Shown here: piece after piece, positions 1 through 5,097 of the stretch
Position numbering within the stretch: the stretch's first letter is position 1
How the letters are laid out: each line of letters opens with the position of its first letter
Source of the DNA: Lachnospiraceae bacterium
Lineage (GTDB): Bacteria > Bacillota > Clostridia > Lachnospirales > Lachnospiraceae
NCBI GenBank assembly: GCA_017420605.1
Contig: JAFOIS010000048.1
Span: 1-5,097, forward strand
Length of the DNA: 5,097 nt
Direction of reading: 5' to 3'
The notes under the pieces: generated by a model
The model's input: the letters and a program-made list of their open reading frames with translations, nothing else
Told to the model about the DNA's origin: nothing
The model's database searches: none
Translations under genes and position numbers: made by a program

Positions 1-175
1 CATACCCTTCCGCGTATTTGTTGGTGAGCGGGCTTCCCATGGCGGCCATCACCGCCTTGCTTACCCAGTTTTCCGACGCGATCAGTTCGATGTGTGAGTT
101 CTGGCGCGCGATCTCCGCCTCGATCGCCTGTGCGATCTCGGGATCAGTCTTCCTGATTTCCTCGAATGAATACAT
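1..175 (-). CDS. glyA: Serine hydroxymethyltransferase, N-terminal part (runs off the window)
   Basis: Serine hydroxymethyltransferase is a cytoplasmic PLP enzyme that interconverts serine plus tetrahydrofolate with glycine plus 5,10-methylene-tetrahydrofolate, the main entry of one-carbon units for purine, thymidylate and methionine synthesis. The 58 visible residues start [18 protein letters not shown] and carry the family hallmarks HIELIASEN (residues 28-36) and LTNKYAEGY (50-58). Ser34, Tyr54 and Glu56 align with E. coli Ser35, Tyr55 and Glu57, which contact PLP or substrate. The PLP lysine lies outside the window; the family is about 410-420 residues, so roughly 14% is visible. The ATG at 175 is preceded at 5 nt by AAGGAG, and a sigma-A-like promoter lies about 80 bp upstream, so the gene appears to be transcribed on its own rather than with the surface-protein gene before it. 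Identification is by motif recognition and is nearly certain. The sequence looks clostridial. Confidence 0.97.
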   Translation of the reverse strand, partial: MYSFEEIRKTDPEIAQAIEAEIARQNSHIELIASENWVSKAVMAAMGSPLTNKYAEGY

Positions 176-180
176 AGAAT

Positions 181-186
181 CTCCTT
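181..186 (-). promoter_or_regulatory. Ribosome binding site of glyA
   Basis: AAGGAG on the minus strand, 5 nt before the ATG at 175. It fixes the glyA start. It lies 10 nt downstream of the leader hairpin, so the hairpin as drawn leaves the site single-stranded. Confidence 0.9.
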
Positions 187-196
187 AACTGAGTCT

Positions 197-223
197 GCCG
201 GATCCCGGCTGCCGGGACCCGGC
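197..223 (-). repeat. Tandem GC-rich palindromes forming one strong hairpin in the glyA leader
   Basis: Two copies of a 14-bp unit lie side by side (plus-strand reading GCCGGATCCCGGCT, then GCCGGGACCCGGCT; 12 of 14 identical). Each 13-bp core (197-209 and 211-223) is itself a palindrome. Together they fold into one hairpin: arm 197-208 pairs with arm 212-223 around a 3-nt loop at 209-211. Read in the glyA direction all 12 pairs form, one as a G-U wobble (218/202); read the other way that position is an A-C mismatch. The element lies between the predicted glyA transcription start and the ribosome binding site. There is no U-run after it on the minus strand, so it is not a standard intrinsic terminator. 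It could be an mRNA-stabilising or translation-control hairpin, or a double operator at DNA level; the function is inferred, the structure is seen. Confidence 0.75.
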
Positions 224-255
224 TTCCTGGTTCCTTTTAAAATAAGCCGAATTTA

Positions 256-284
256 AGTATAGCATTCCCCGAAATGGGTGTAAA
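256..284 (-). promoter_or_regulatory. Sigma-A-type promoter with extended -10, driving glyA
   Basis: On the minus strand the -35 box TTTACA (284..279) and -10 box TATACT (261..256) are separated by exactly 17 bp. A TG one base before the -10 box gives an extended -10 element. The 30 bp upstream of the -35 box are AT-rich, like an UP element. Transcription would start near 247-250, giving a leader of about 75 nt that holds the tandem-palindrome hairpin. The promoter lies wholly in the gap between the giant gene's stop codon and glyA, so it can serve only glyA in this window. Confidence 0.8.
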
Positions 285-337
285 TCATGAAATAATAGCA
301 ACAATTTTCTATATAAGTCTTCCGCTTCTGTGAAAAC

Positions 338-3300
338 TTACAGTTCGCCGGGCGGTACCAGCTGGGCTCTCGCGACGTACGCAAAACCGTCGTCGCTTTC
401 CGGGTACGCAACCTTCGAGTAAGAGCCTTCTCCGTCGATGACACAGAAGCTCTCGCCGAACACGAGTTTCCGGTAGGACTTCGCTTTCTTCTTCGGAGCG
501 CTTCGGACCATCGCCTTGTCAATTTTCGGGTCGGCTCTGGCCACCAGGACTTCCGCGATCGCGAGGTATCTGCTCTGCACCCAGCCGGTGACGCCTTTAT
601 GGTTCGTGTAGTAGAACAGGCCGGTCTTGCTTTCGTCGTCTGCCGCGATCGCTTCGCCGATCTCAACGTAGCCCAGAATCGTTCCTTTGGAGGTGCTTGG
701 CCGGCTATAGATCGGCGCCCGCTCGGTCGCGACACAGATCGCTTCATAGGCATCCTCATAATGCGCATACAGCGTCATGCTGTGATCGAATCTCGTTTCC
801 GAAGTGATAAGAACGCCGCCGATCGGATCTGTGTACCAGCCTTCGAACTTATGTCCCGGAAGGTAGGCGATGGGAATCGATTCCAGTTTCGGAGCGACTC
901 TTTCGCCGTTGATCCACATAGTCGGACAGAGGACGCCTTCCTTCTGGTCACAGTACCCGCGCAGGGGGTCGAAGATGATGCGGTTATCACGTGTACTGGC
1001 AAAGGCGCTGTCCGTCGTGGTCTTCATCCAGGCAAAACCGCTTGCTATGATGCGCGCGGCGTCAGGATCGTCGCTGCGGATATGGAGATATTGCGATTCC
1101 CCATCGAAAACCACCGGAAGGTATCCCTTCCTCTCTTCGCCGACAATGTAATAATATCCGCCGGGGTTGATTCCGCCGAGCCAGTTCCCGCCGGGCGTGG
1201 CATAGACCGTTGACCAGGAGTCCCGGTTATTGAGCGTCCGTACGAAATCCGTACATACATTGTCCTTGTAGATCCAGATGACCGTTCCCTCGCAGAGGCA
1301 CTGATACATCAGACGGTTCTCTCCGATGACCGTGACCTCCTTGCCGGGGGAGATATGGTTCCGTTCCTCTGACTCCGGGGCAGGCCGCCAGTAGATTCTC
1401 TCGCGATCCGCCGAGAAACTGGACGGGACCGTTACGCCGAGCTTGGTCGGGTACTCAACGCCTACCTCCCATTTTGCCTTCAGGTACGTCTTTTCCAGCC
1501 GGAATTCCGCACCGTCCCGGTAGAGGGTGCCGTTTTCATCCACCCAGCCGGCAAAAACATAGCCGTCTTTTACCGCGCCAGGCATTTTCAGGATCGTCCG
1601 GTACCCGTAATTGCGATAGACCTCCGCCGTCATTTCCTTGATCGGACACCAGCCGCCGTTCGCGTCAAAGTACACTTTTACGGGGTTCGATTCCATCCGG
1701 TCGAACGCAAACCGCAGAACGTAGCATTCCTGCTCCAGCCGGTAGCTGTAGATCTTATAGAAATACGGTTCGACACTCCAGGTCCTTCCGTCCCATGTGA
1801 ACTCCTTCCTGCTCCGGTACTCCGTGACCCGGTCAATGAAACGGATTTTTTCTCCGGGTTCCAGCATCCCGAGAACCTGCGTGCCGGAATCCAGCTTGGT
1901 ATCGCTGAACATACATTTGTAGATATCCGTGACGTCCAGGGTGCTCCTCCCGATCGTCATGTCGTACTCGTCTTCCCAGTACCAAAAGTGCTCATAGAGC
2001 TTCGTCATATCGGCAGTAAACTTCGTTTTCGCGTTGACGACTGCTTCTTTTCCTTCCCAATCGGTCGTCCAGTAGGTGTCCAGTCTGCTCAGATTCATTT
2101 CGAACAGTTCTTTCTTCGGACAGGTCGTACCGATTTTGATGGGGAGCTCCAGCATTTTTCCGTTTTTGTCCGGATCCTGGAACGTAACGGTTTGCCCTTC
2201 CGCGTTAAAGAATGTCACGAAGACGTAGGAAGGATCTTTCTTCCAGTATACGACCAGCTCCGTCTCCGGCGTCAGGACCCGGTCCGGCATAAACAGCCCG
2301 TTATCGTTATGGATGGCGATGTGATCGATCAGATACCCGAATCTCTTCACCTTCTGGTCGAAATCGACCTCGTCGATCGTGCCGTCCATATTCGTACGCA
2401 CGCTGACTTTACGGCCGTCGGTAAGGTCGACGGCTACCATGAAATCCTTGGGCGAAAACCAGGCAAGGCAGGTCGAAAGGACGTACCCCATCTGTCCGTT
2501 ATAGGAAATGATATAGTAGCTGCCGTCCTCCCCGGTCTCCATCCCCCAGCACAGTACAAAGTCGCCTTTGGAAAGGCCGCCGATGCGCTCATAATTGCGT
2601 CCCGGACCGGAACGCACGTTGACCGTGGCCGTTGCCTTGTAATAATCCGGCCGCTCCAGGGGTACCGGATCCGAAAAAACGACCGGGCTGCTCTGCCGGC
2701 TGCCTTCGCTGTCCATCGCCTGCACACTCACTGCGAGGCGCGTCCCTTTCGGCACATAGGCGTACTCTGCGTAGAACTCTGAAAAATCCCAGGAAAGATT
2801 CTTTGTGAGATAAGCGTAGACTTCCTTCCTCTCTTCCCCGCCGTTTGCCTCGGGTATCAGCGTGTACAGCGCGACACGGAAAGACGGACTCAGGTTTTCA
2901 TAGGGGTACGACCATGTTGCCTGTCCGAATGCATACACGATATCCTCCGGCAGCGGCATCGTATTACCAATATAATAGAAGCCGAACCCGGTAGGTCTTG
3001 AGACCGGTTCTCCCGCCCCGTCGAAAGCCTGCAGCGTCCCGACGTAGGTCCCCTGGGCGTAACCCTCCATGGCCATATAGGTATCCCCGGTGGGGAAGAC
3101 GACAGGAATCTCTCCATCGAGTTTCATATCGACCTTATAGGTGACAGCGTCCGGAAATGTGTCCCAGGTTATGCACTCCGTCATCTCATCGTAGAAAAGA
3201 TTCTCGATCTCCGGAAGCGCGAGCTCATCCGCGAGGTCAAAAGTGATGAAGGAGCCGCTGAGGAAATAATCCTCCAGCGCCGCATAGTCGATGGAAAGCT

Positions 3301-4360
3301 CCGCATGATAGCCGCACTTCGGGCAGGTATGGGTCTCATTCCCGATAGAGCAGCTCTCCGTGTACGGATCAAAGTAAATGAAGTTCTCCGGCATAATATA
3401 TACGTCGAGTTCTTCGCTGTTCAGGAGATAACGCACACCGATCGCATAGGGCGCGTTGTCGTGCGTTCCGTCCCCGTTCGACATGCAGTGATCCGAAATA
3501 TACAGGAGCGTCATAAGGCCCGAATCGAAATACTCCAGAAGGCCGTCGGGCGTAAAGCCGTCCTCGAAAGTACCGAGGTAGCGGGTCGTAAGGAGCTCCA
3601 GCGTATCCTTGTAGATCTCGCCGGTCTCCTTGATTCCGGACGACTTTTCAAAAGCGCGGATCGCCGCGGCAAGATCTTCCCCGAAGACGCCGTCCACGGT
3701 CCCGGTAAACTCGCCGCCGTCCGCAAGAAGCTGCTGGGCCACAAGGACTTCCAGAGACGAATCTCCGACTTTCGCAAGTGCCTCTTCCCCGCTTACTTCG
3801 CGGGTCTCTTTCTCATGGCAGACGCTGCACTCGCGTGTCTCTTCGCCCGCTTCGCCGTGGCCGGCGGGTTTGGTGACCGTCCATTCGCCCCAGTCATGGC
3901 CTGTCGCCGGCGTGTGGGACGTTTCTACTTCATAGCATTCCTCACAGGTGCGCTTCCGGACGCCGTCTTCCGTACAGGTCGGCTTGCTGACGACCTCCCA
4001 GTCGCCCCACCGGTGGCCGTACGCCTTGTCGGTGACGGTCGTCTCCTTCGCGTGGCACCGCTGGCATTCGATCGTATAGTAACCGTCCGTCGTGCAGGTC
4101 GTATACGCGAAATCCGTCTGCACCCACTCGTGGCCTCCGACCCCGGTCGTATTCGGATAGCAGTAGAGATACCACTCTCCGCAGTCCGGGCAGAGCGCAT
4201 AGGTATCGATATCCCCCTCTTTGCTGCTGTTTCTGCGGTAGTCGAATTTCGTCGGTGTCTTCGGATGGTAGCAGGGCTCTGCCAGAGCGGTCGCAGGAAA
4301 GCAGGTGAGAATCATCACTGCCGAAAGAAAAGCTGCTAAAAGGCGTTTTGTGAATCTCAT
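338..4360 (-). CDS. Giant secreted mosaic protein: GH-W/CxxC repeats, peptidoglycan-binding domain, SH3b and InlB-type B-repeats
   Basis: Complete 1340-residue protein, not recognised as a named one. Order seen: Sec signal peptide (1-27, likely cleavage after ALA); Cys-rich region (30-67) with CPDC; three 39-residue GH-W/CxxC repeats (76-190); a PG_binding_1-like domain (203-258, key stretch VDGVFG); an unassigned part with CPKC (260-392); two weak fibronectin-III-like stretches (about 393-465 and 478-568); then a mosaic of SH3b-like (573-635, with NVRSGPG; weaker 805-886, 985-1037, 1045-1097; 1206-1268; 1272-1336) and B-repeat-like units (640-707, 712-793, 895-964, 1127-1202, the last two with FxGW). 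The ATG is the first possible start after an in-frame TAA 24 nt upstream and has GGGAGGAG at 6 nt. No catalytic domain, LPXTG signal or membrane anchor was recognised, so wall retention via the PG-binding and SH3b parts is inferred. The mature part has 29 cysteines, 16 of them before residue 350, unusual for a secreted Firmicutes protein. Likely co-transcribed with the lipoprotein gene 21 nt upstream. Possible roles are adhesin, wall scaffold or receptor; none is proven. Confidence 0.95.
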   Translation of the reverse strand: MRFTKRLLAAFLSAVMILTCFPATALAEPCYHPKTPTKFDYRRNSSKEGDIDTYALCPDCGEWYLYCYPNTTGVGGHEWVQTDFAYTTCTTDGYYTIECQRCHAKETTVTDKAYGHRWGDWEVVSKPTCTEDGVRKRTCEECYEVETSHTPATGHDWGEWTVTKPAGHGEAGEETRECSVCHEKETREVSGEEALAKVGDSSLEVLVAQQLLADGGEFTGTVDGVFGEDLAAAIRAFEKSSGIKETGEIYKDTLELLTTRYLGTFEDGFTPDGLLEYFDSGLMTLLYISDHCMSNGDGTHDNAPYAIGVRYLLNSEELDVYIMPENFIYFDPYTESCSIGNETHTCPKCGYHAELSIDYAALEDYFLSGSFITFDLADELALPEIENLFYDEMTECITWDTFPDAVTYKVDMKLDGEIPVVFPTGDTYMAMEGYAQGTYVGTLQAFDGAGEPVSRPTGFGFYYIGNTMPLPEDIVYAFGQATWSYPYENLSPSFRVALYTLIPEANGGEERKEVYAYLTKNLSWDFSEFYAEYAYVPKGTRLAVSVQAMDSEGSRQSSPVVFSDPVPLERPDYYKATATVNVRSGPGRNYERIGGLSKGDFVLCWGMETGEDGSYYIISYNGQMGYVLSTCLAWFSPKDFMVAVDLTDGRKVSVRTNMDGTIDEVDFDQKVKRFGYLIDHIAIHNDNGLFMPDRVLTPETELVVYWKKDPSYVFVTFFNAEGQTVTFQDPDKNGKMLELPIKIGTTCPKKELFEMNLSRLDTYWTTDWEGKEAVVNAKTKFTADMTKLYEHFWYWEDEYDMTIGRSTLDVTDIYKCMFSDTKLDSGTQVLGMLEPGEKIRFIDRVTEYRSRKEFTWDGRTWSVEPYFYKIYSYRLEQECYVLRFAFDRMESNPVKVYFDANGGWCPIKEMTAEVYRNYGYRTILKMPGAVKDGYVFAGWVDENGTLYRDGAEFRLEKTYLKAKWEVGVEYPTKLGVTVPSSFSADRERIYWRPAPESEERNHISPGKEVTVIGENRLMYQCLCEGTVIWIYKDNVCTDFVRTLNNRDSWSTVYATPGGNWLGGINPGGYYYIVGEERKGYLPVVFDGESQYLHIRSDDPDAARIIASGFAWMKTTTDSAFASTRDNRIIFDPLRGYCDQKEGVLCPTMWINGERVAPKLESIPIAYLPGHKFEGWYTDPIGGVLITSETRFDHSMTLYAHYEDAYEAICVATERAPIYSRPSTSKGTILGYVEIGEAIAADDESKTGLFYYTNHKGVTGWVQSRYLAIAEVLVARADPKIDKAMVRSAPKKKAKSYRKLVFGESFCVIDGEGSYSKVAYPESDDGFAYVARAQLVPPGEL
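353..2644 (-). other. Region coding the SH3b / B-repeat mosaic (residues 573-1336)
   Basis: Order of modules: SH3b, B, B, SH3b-like, B, SH3b-like, SH3b-like, B, SH3b, SH3b. SH3b units are recognised by their RSGPG or RSAP turn and the closing G-[WY]-V strand (for example Gly1259-Trp-Val). B-repeats (InlB / Listeria-Bacteroides type) are recognised by VxFDxxGG starts (895-903), FxGW cores (936-939, 1172-1175) and endings such as KAKW or MTLYAHY. The first and last SH3b and the last two B-repeats are clear; the middle ones are divergent and are called mostly from their order and strand pattern. Bacterial SH3b domains commonly bind cell-wall peptides. B-repeats are stalk or protein-contact modules in internalins and other surface proteins. 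Confidence 0.65.
3587..3754 (-). other. Region coding a PG_binding_1-like domain (residues 203-258)
   Basis: The stretch follows the family pattern: a first helix (VLVAQQLLADGG), the loop VDGVFGEDL where the family has vDGifGpkT, then AAAIRAFEKSSGIKETGEI and TLELL. This three-helix domain binds peptidoglycan in amidases and other wall enzymes. Here no enzyme domain accompanies it. Confidence 0.8.
3797..4135 (-). repeat. Three 39-residue GH-W/CxxC repeats in the secreted protein (residues 76-188)
   Basis: Units begin at GHEW (76), GHRWGDW (115) and GHDWGEW (154), an exact 39-residue (117-nt) period. Each unit has GHxW, then a Cys, then CxxC about 10 residues later: C89/C99/C102, C129/C139/C142, and H168/C178/C181. 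In the third unit the first Cys is replaced by His at the aligned place. Repeats of the type GHxWGEW...KPTCTEDGVxxRTCxxC are common in clostridial surface proteins. Their ligands suggest either metal binding or disulfides; which one is not shown here. Confidence 0.85.
4280..4360 (-). other. Region coding the Sec signal peptide of the giant protein (residues 1-27)
   Basis: A basic start MRFTKR is followed by a hydrophobic core (LLAAFLSAVMILTCF) and a signal-peptidase-I site PATALA before EP. The Cys at 20 is not in a lipobox (preceded by ILT, with Thr at -1), so type I cleavage is preferred. Confidence 0.93.
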
Positions 4361-4366
4361 GTTCTT

Positions 4367-4374
4367 CTCCTCCC
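4367..4374 (-). promoter_or_regulatory. Ribosome binding site of the giant secreted protein
   Basis: GGGAGGAG on the minus strand, 6 nt before the ATG at 4360. It lies entirely in the 21-nt gap after the lipoprotein stop codon and supports both the chosen start and independent translation initiation within an operon. Confidence 0.9.
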
Positions 4375-4381
4375 TTCCGTA

Positions 4382-5097
4382 TTACTGCTCTTCAGGGACG
4401 GCTTCCGCCTCCCCGATCTTAAGGCTCTTCAGCCACTCCGTGTATTCTTCTTCGATCTTATCAAGGATCGCATCCGCGTTATCGCCGCCGGATACATAAG
4501 CGCCGGCATTGATGTAAACCACCATATCCTCCGGCAGGCTGAACGCATAGAAATTGAGCACCGAGGAACCGCCTTCTTCCTCCGTGCGCTTCGCGAAGCC
4601 GTATTTCCAGTCGATCCCGTTTACGGAAAGCGTCATCGGCGGCGCGCTCTTATCCGTTTCCGCAAGATTTGCGGCGATCATTTCCGAAAGATAGGCATTG
4701 GCATCGGACGTGCCCGCATAAGGGTCTTCCTCCGTGCCTCCTTCTTCGTCTTCCTCAATATAGAAATCGAACAGGGAGGCGGCGTCTTTTGCCAGCGTTA
4801 CGGTGCCGGTCACGGAAAGGTATTCACTTTCCGCGCTCCGCGTAAGGGCAAAGGCATAAGAAGCGGCGTCCTGCTCTTCCACCTCGTCTGTGCGCGTGAA
4901 CTCCGCCGTATCGAAGGTATCGCCGCCCGAAGGGTCCGTACGCCCGTAAAGCGCATGGCTGCCGAAGTTCACGAGCCATTCGGCCGCAGGTTCCGTATCA
5001 CCCGGTCCGCTCTCCGCAGTGCTCTCCGTACCGGATGCGGTACTGCTTTCCGAAGATGCCGCCTCACTGTCCGTCTGCCTGCCGCAGGCAGGAAGGA
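4382..5097 (-). CDS. Acidic surface lipoprotein of unknown function, 5' end cut by the window edge
   Basis: 237 residues are visible, ending in TAA at 4384..4382; the start and most of the signal peptide are missing. The reading frame is open from the window edge, and the first visible residues are LPAC, a lipobox, so the mature protein would begin at that Cys and be about 234 residues, lipid-anchored on the outer face of the membrane. A linker rich in Ser, Thr, Glu and Gly (visible residues 5-39) follows, then an acidic globular part. Conspicuous stretches are SEYLSVTGTVTLAKDAASLFDFY, a very acidic loop (EEDEEGG), DWKYGFAKR, FYAFSLPEDMVVYINAGAYV and a C-terminal helix (DAILDKIEEEYTEWLKSL). 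I do not recognise the family. It precedes the giant secreted gene by 21 nt in the same frame, suggesting an operon and a joint role in the cell envelope. The GTG at 4972 is internal, not the start. Confidence 0.9.
   Translation of the reverse strand, partial: LPACGRQTDSEAASSESSTASGTESTAESGPGDTEPAAEWLVNFGSHALYGRTDPSGGDTFDTAEFTRTDEVEEQDAASYAFALTRSAESEYLSVTGTVTLAKDAASLFDFYIEEDEEGGTEEDPYAGTSDANAYLSEMIAANLAETDKSAPPMTLSVNGIDWKYGFAKRTEEEGGSSVLNFYAFSLPEDMVVYINAGAYVSGGDNADAILDKIEEEYTEWLKSLKIGEAEAVPEEQ
5084..5095 (-). other. Lipobox of the upstream lipoprotein (LPAC)
   Basis: The codons CTT CCT GCC TGC give L-P-A-C, which fits the lipobox pattern with Leu at -3, Ala at -1 and Cys at +1. A Ser/Thr/Glu-rich linker directly follows, as is usual after the lipidated Cys. 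Only 2 nt of coding sequence remain before the window edge, so the hydrophobic core cannot be seen. Confidence 0.75.

Noticed and set aside
176..250. A riboswitch (for example glycine or tetrahydrofolate type) in the glyA leader.
   Set aside because: The predicted leader is only about 75 nt and is mostly one simple hairpin; no conserved riboswitch core is visible.
314..340. Inverted repeat overlapping the stop codon of the giant gene (arms 314-322 and 332-340, 9 pairs with one G-U in the sense RNA), as a possible terminator.
   Set aside because: The stem is AU-rich with a 9-nt loop and is followed by a mixed AT stretch instead of a U-run, so intrinsic termination is not supported. No good terminator for the operon was found in the gap.
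338..400. A C-terminal sorting signal in the giant protein.
   Set aside because: The chain ends QLVPPGEL directly after an SH3b domain, with no LPXTG motif, hydrophobic segment or basic tail.
253..768. Minus-strand open frame of 171 codons overlapping the end of the giant gene in another frame.
   Set aside because: Arg/Ser/Thr-rich shadow product that runs through the glyA promoter; the overlapping frame encodes clear SH3b domains.
599..1213. Plus-strand open frame of 204 codons; likewise the one at 1988..2782.
   Set aside because: Both lie opposite SH3b and B-repeat coding sequence, have no ribosome site and give no recognisable protein.
4301..4303. Cys20 in the giant protein's signal peptide as a lipidation site.
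   Set aside because: The residues before it are ILT; Thr at -1 does not fit the lipobox, while ALA at 25-27 gives a good type I cleavage site.
3305..4339. Long plus-strand open frame (344 codons) opposite the start of the giant gene.
   Set aside because: It is antisense to well-recognised domains (signal peptide, CxxC repeats, PG-binding), its product is Arg/Val/Ala-rich with no motif, and no convincing ribosome site precedes its ATG. It is a mirror of the GC-biased codons of the real gene.
4382..4972. The lipoprotein gene starting at the GTG at 4972.
   Set aside because: The frame stays open to the window edge and encodes a lipobox and linker upstream; no ribosome site precedes the GTG.
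5075..5091. Near-perfect 17-bp palindrome (CTGCCTGC-C-GCAGGCAG) in the lipobox region of the lipoprotein.
   Set aside because: It is fully explained by the codons for Leu-Pro-Ala-Cys-Gly-Arg-Gln in GC-rich DNA, sits inside a gene and has no U-run; most likely chance.

Overview
The window most likely comes from a Gram-positive anaerobe of the Clostridia (Firmicutes/Bacillota, gut-type Lachnospiraceae/Oscillospiraceae relatives). The evidence is a clostridial-looking start of serine hydroxymethyltransferase, AGGAG-type ribosome binding sites, a consensus sigma-A promoter in an AT-rich gap, moderately GC-rich coding DNA, a lipobox protein, and a large secreted protein built from SH3b, InlB-type B-repeat and GH-W/CxxC modules typical of Firmicutes surface proteins. 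The genus cannot be fixed from this sequence alone.

All genes lie on the minus strand. In transcription order they are: (1) 5097..4382, a lipoprotein cut by the window edge just inside its signal peptide; (2) 4360..338, a complete 1340-residue secreted mosaic protein, 21 nt downstream of (1), with a strong Shine-Dalgarno sequence and in the same reading frame as (1), so probably co-transcribed; (3) a 162-bp intergenic region (337..176) with a near-consensus extended -10 promoter and a strong GC-rich leader hairpin made of two tandem palindromes; (4) 175..1, the first 58 codons of glyA, whose remainder lies outside the window.

The lipoprotein and the giant protein look like a cell-envelope pair. 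One is lipid-anchored to the membrane. The other is exported by a Sec signal peptide and carries one peptidoglycan-binding-like domain and several SH3b-like domains that could hold it in the wall. No catalytic domain, LPXTG sorting signal, S-layer domain or membrane segment (other than the signal peptide) was recognised in the giant protein, so it is better read as a binding or scaffold protein than an enzyme. glyA (one-carbon and glycine metabolism) has its own promoter and is probably an unrelated neighbour.

There is no gene-free stretch over 300 bases. No tRNA, rRNA, CRISPR array, insertion sequence or known riboswitch was seen. The most notable points are the domain order of the giant protein, a Cys-to-His exchange at an aligned position in its cysteine repeats, and the glyA leader hairpin, which pairs completely only when read in the glyA direction.
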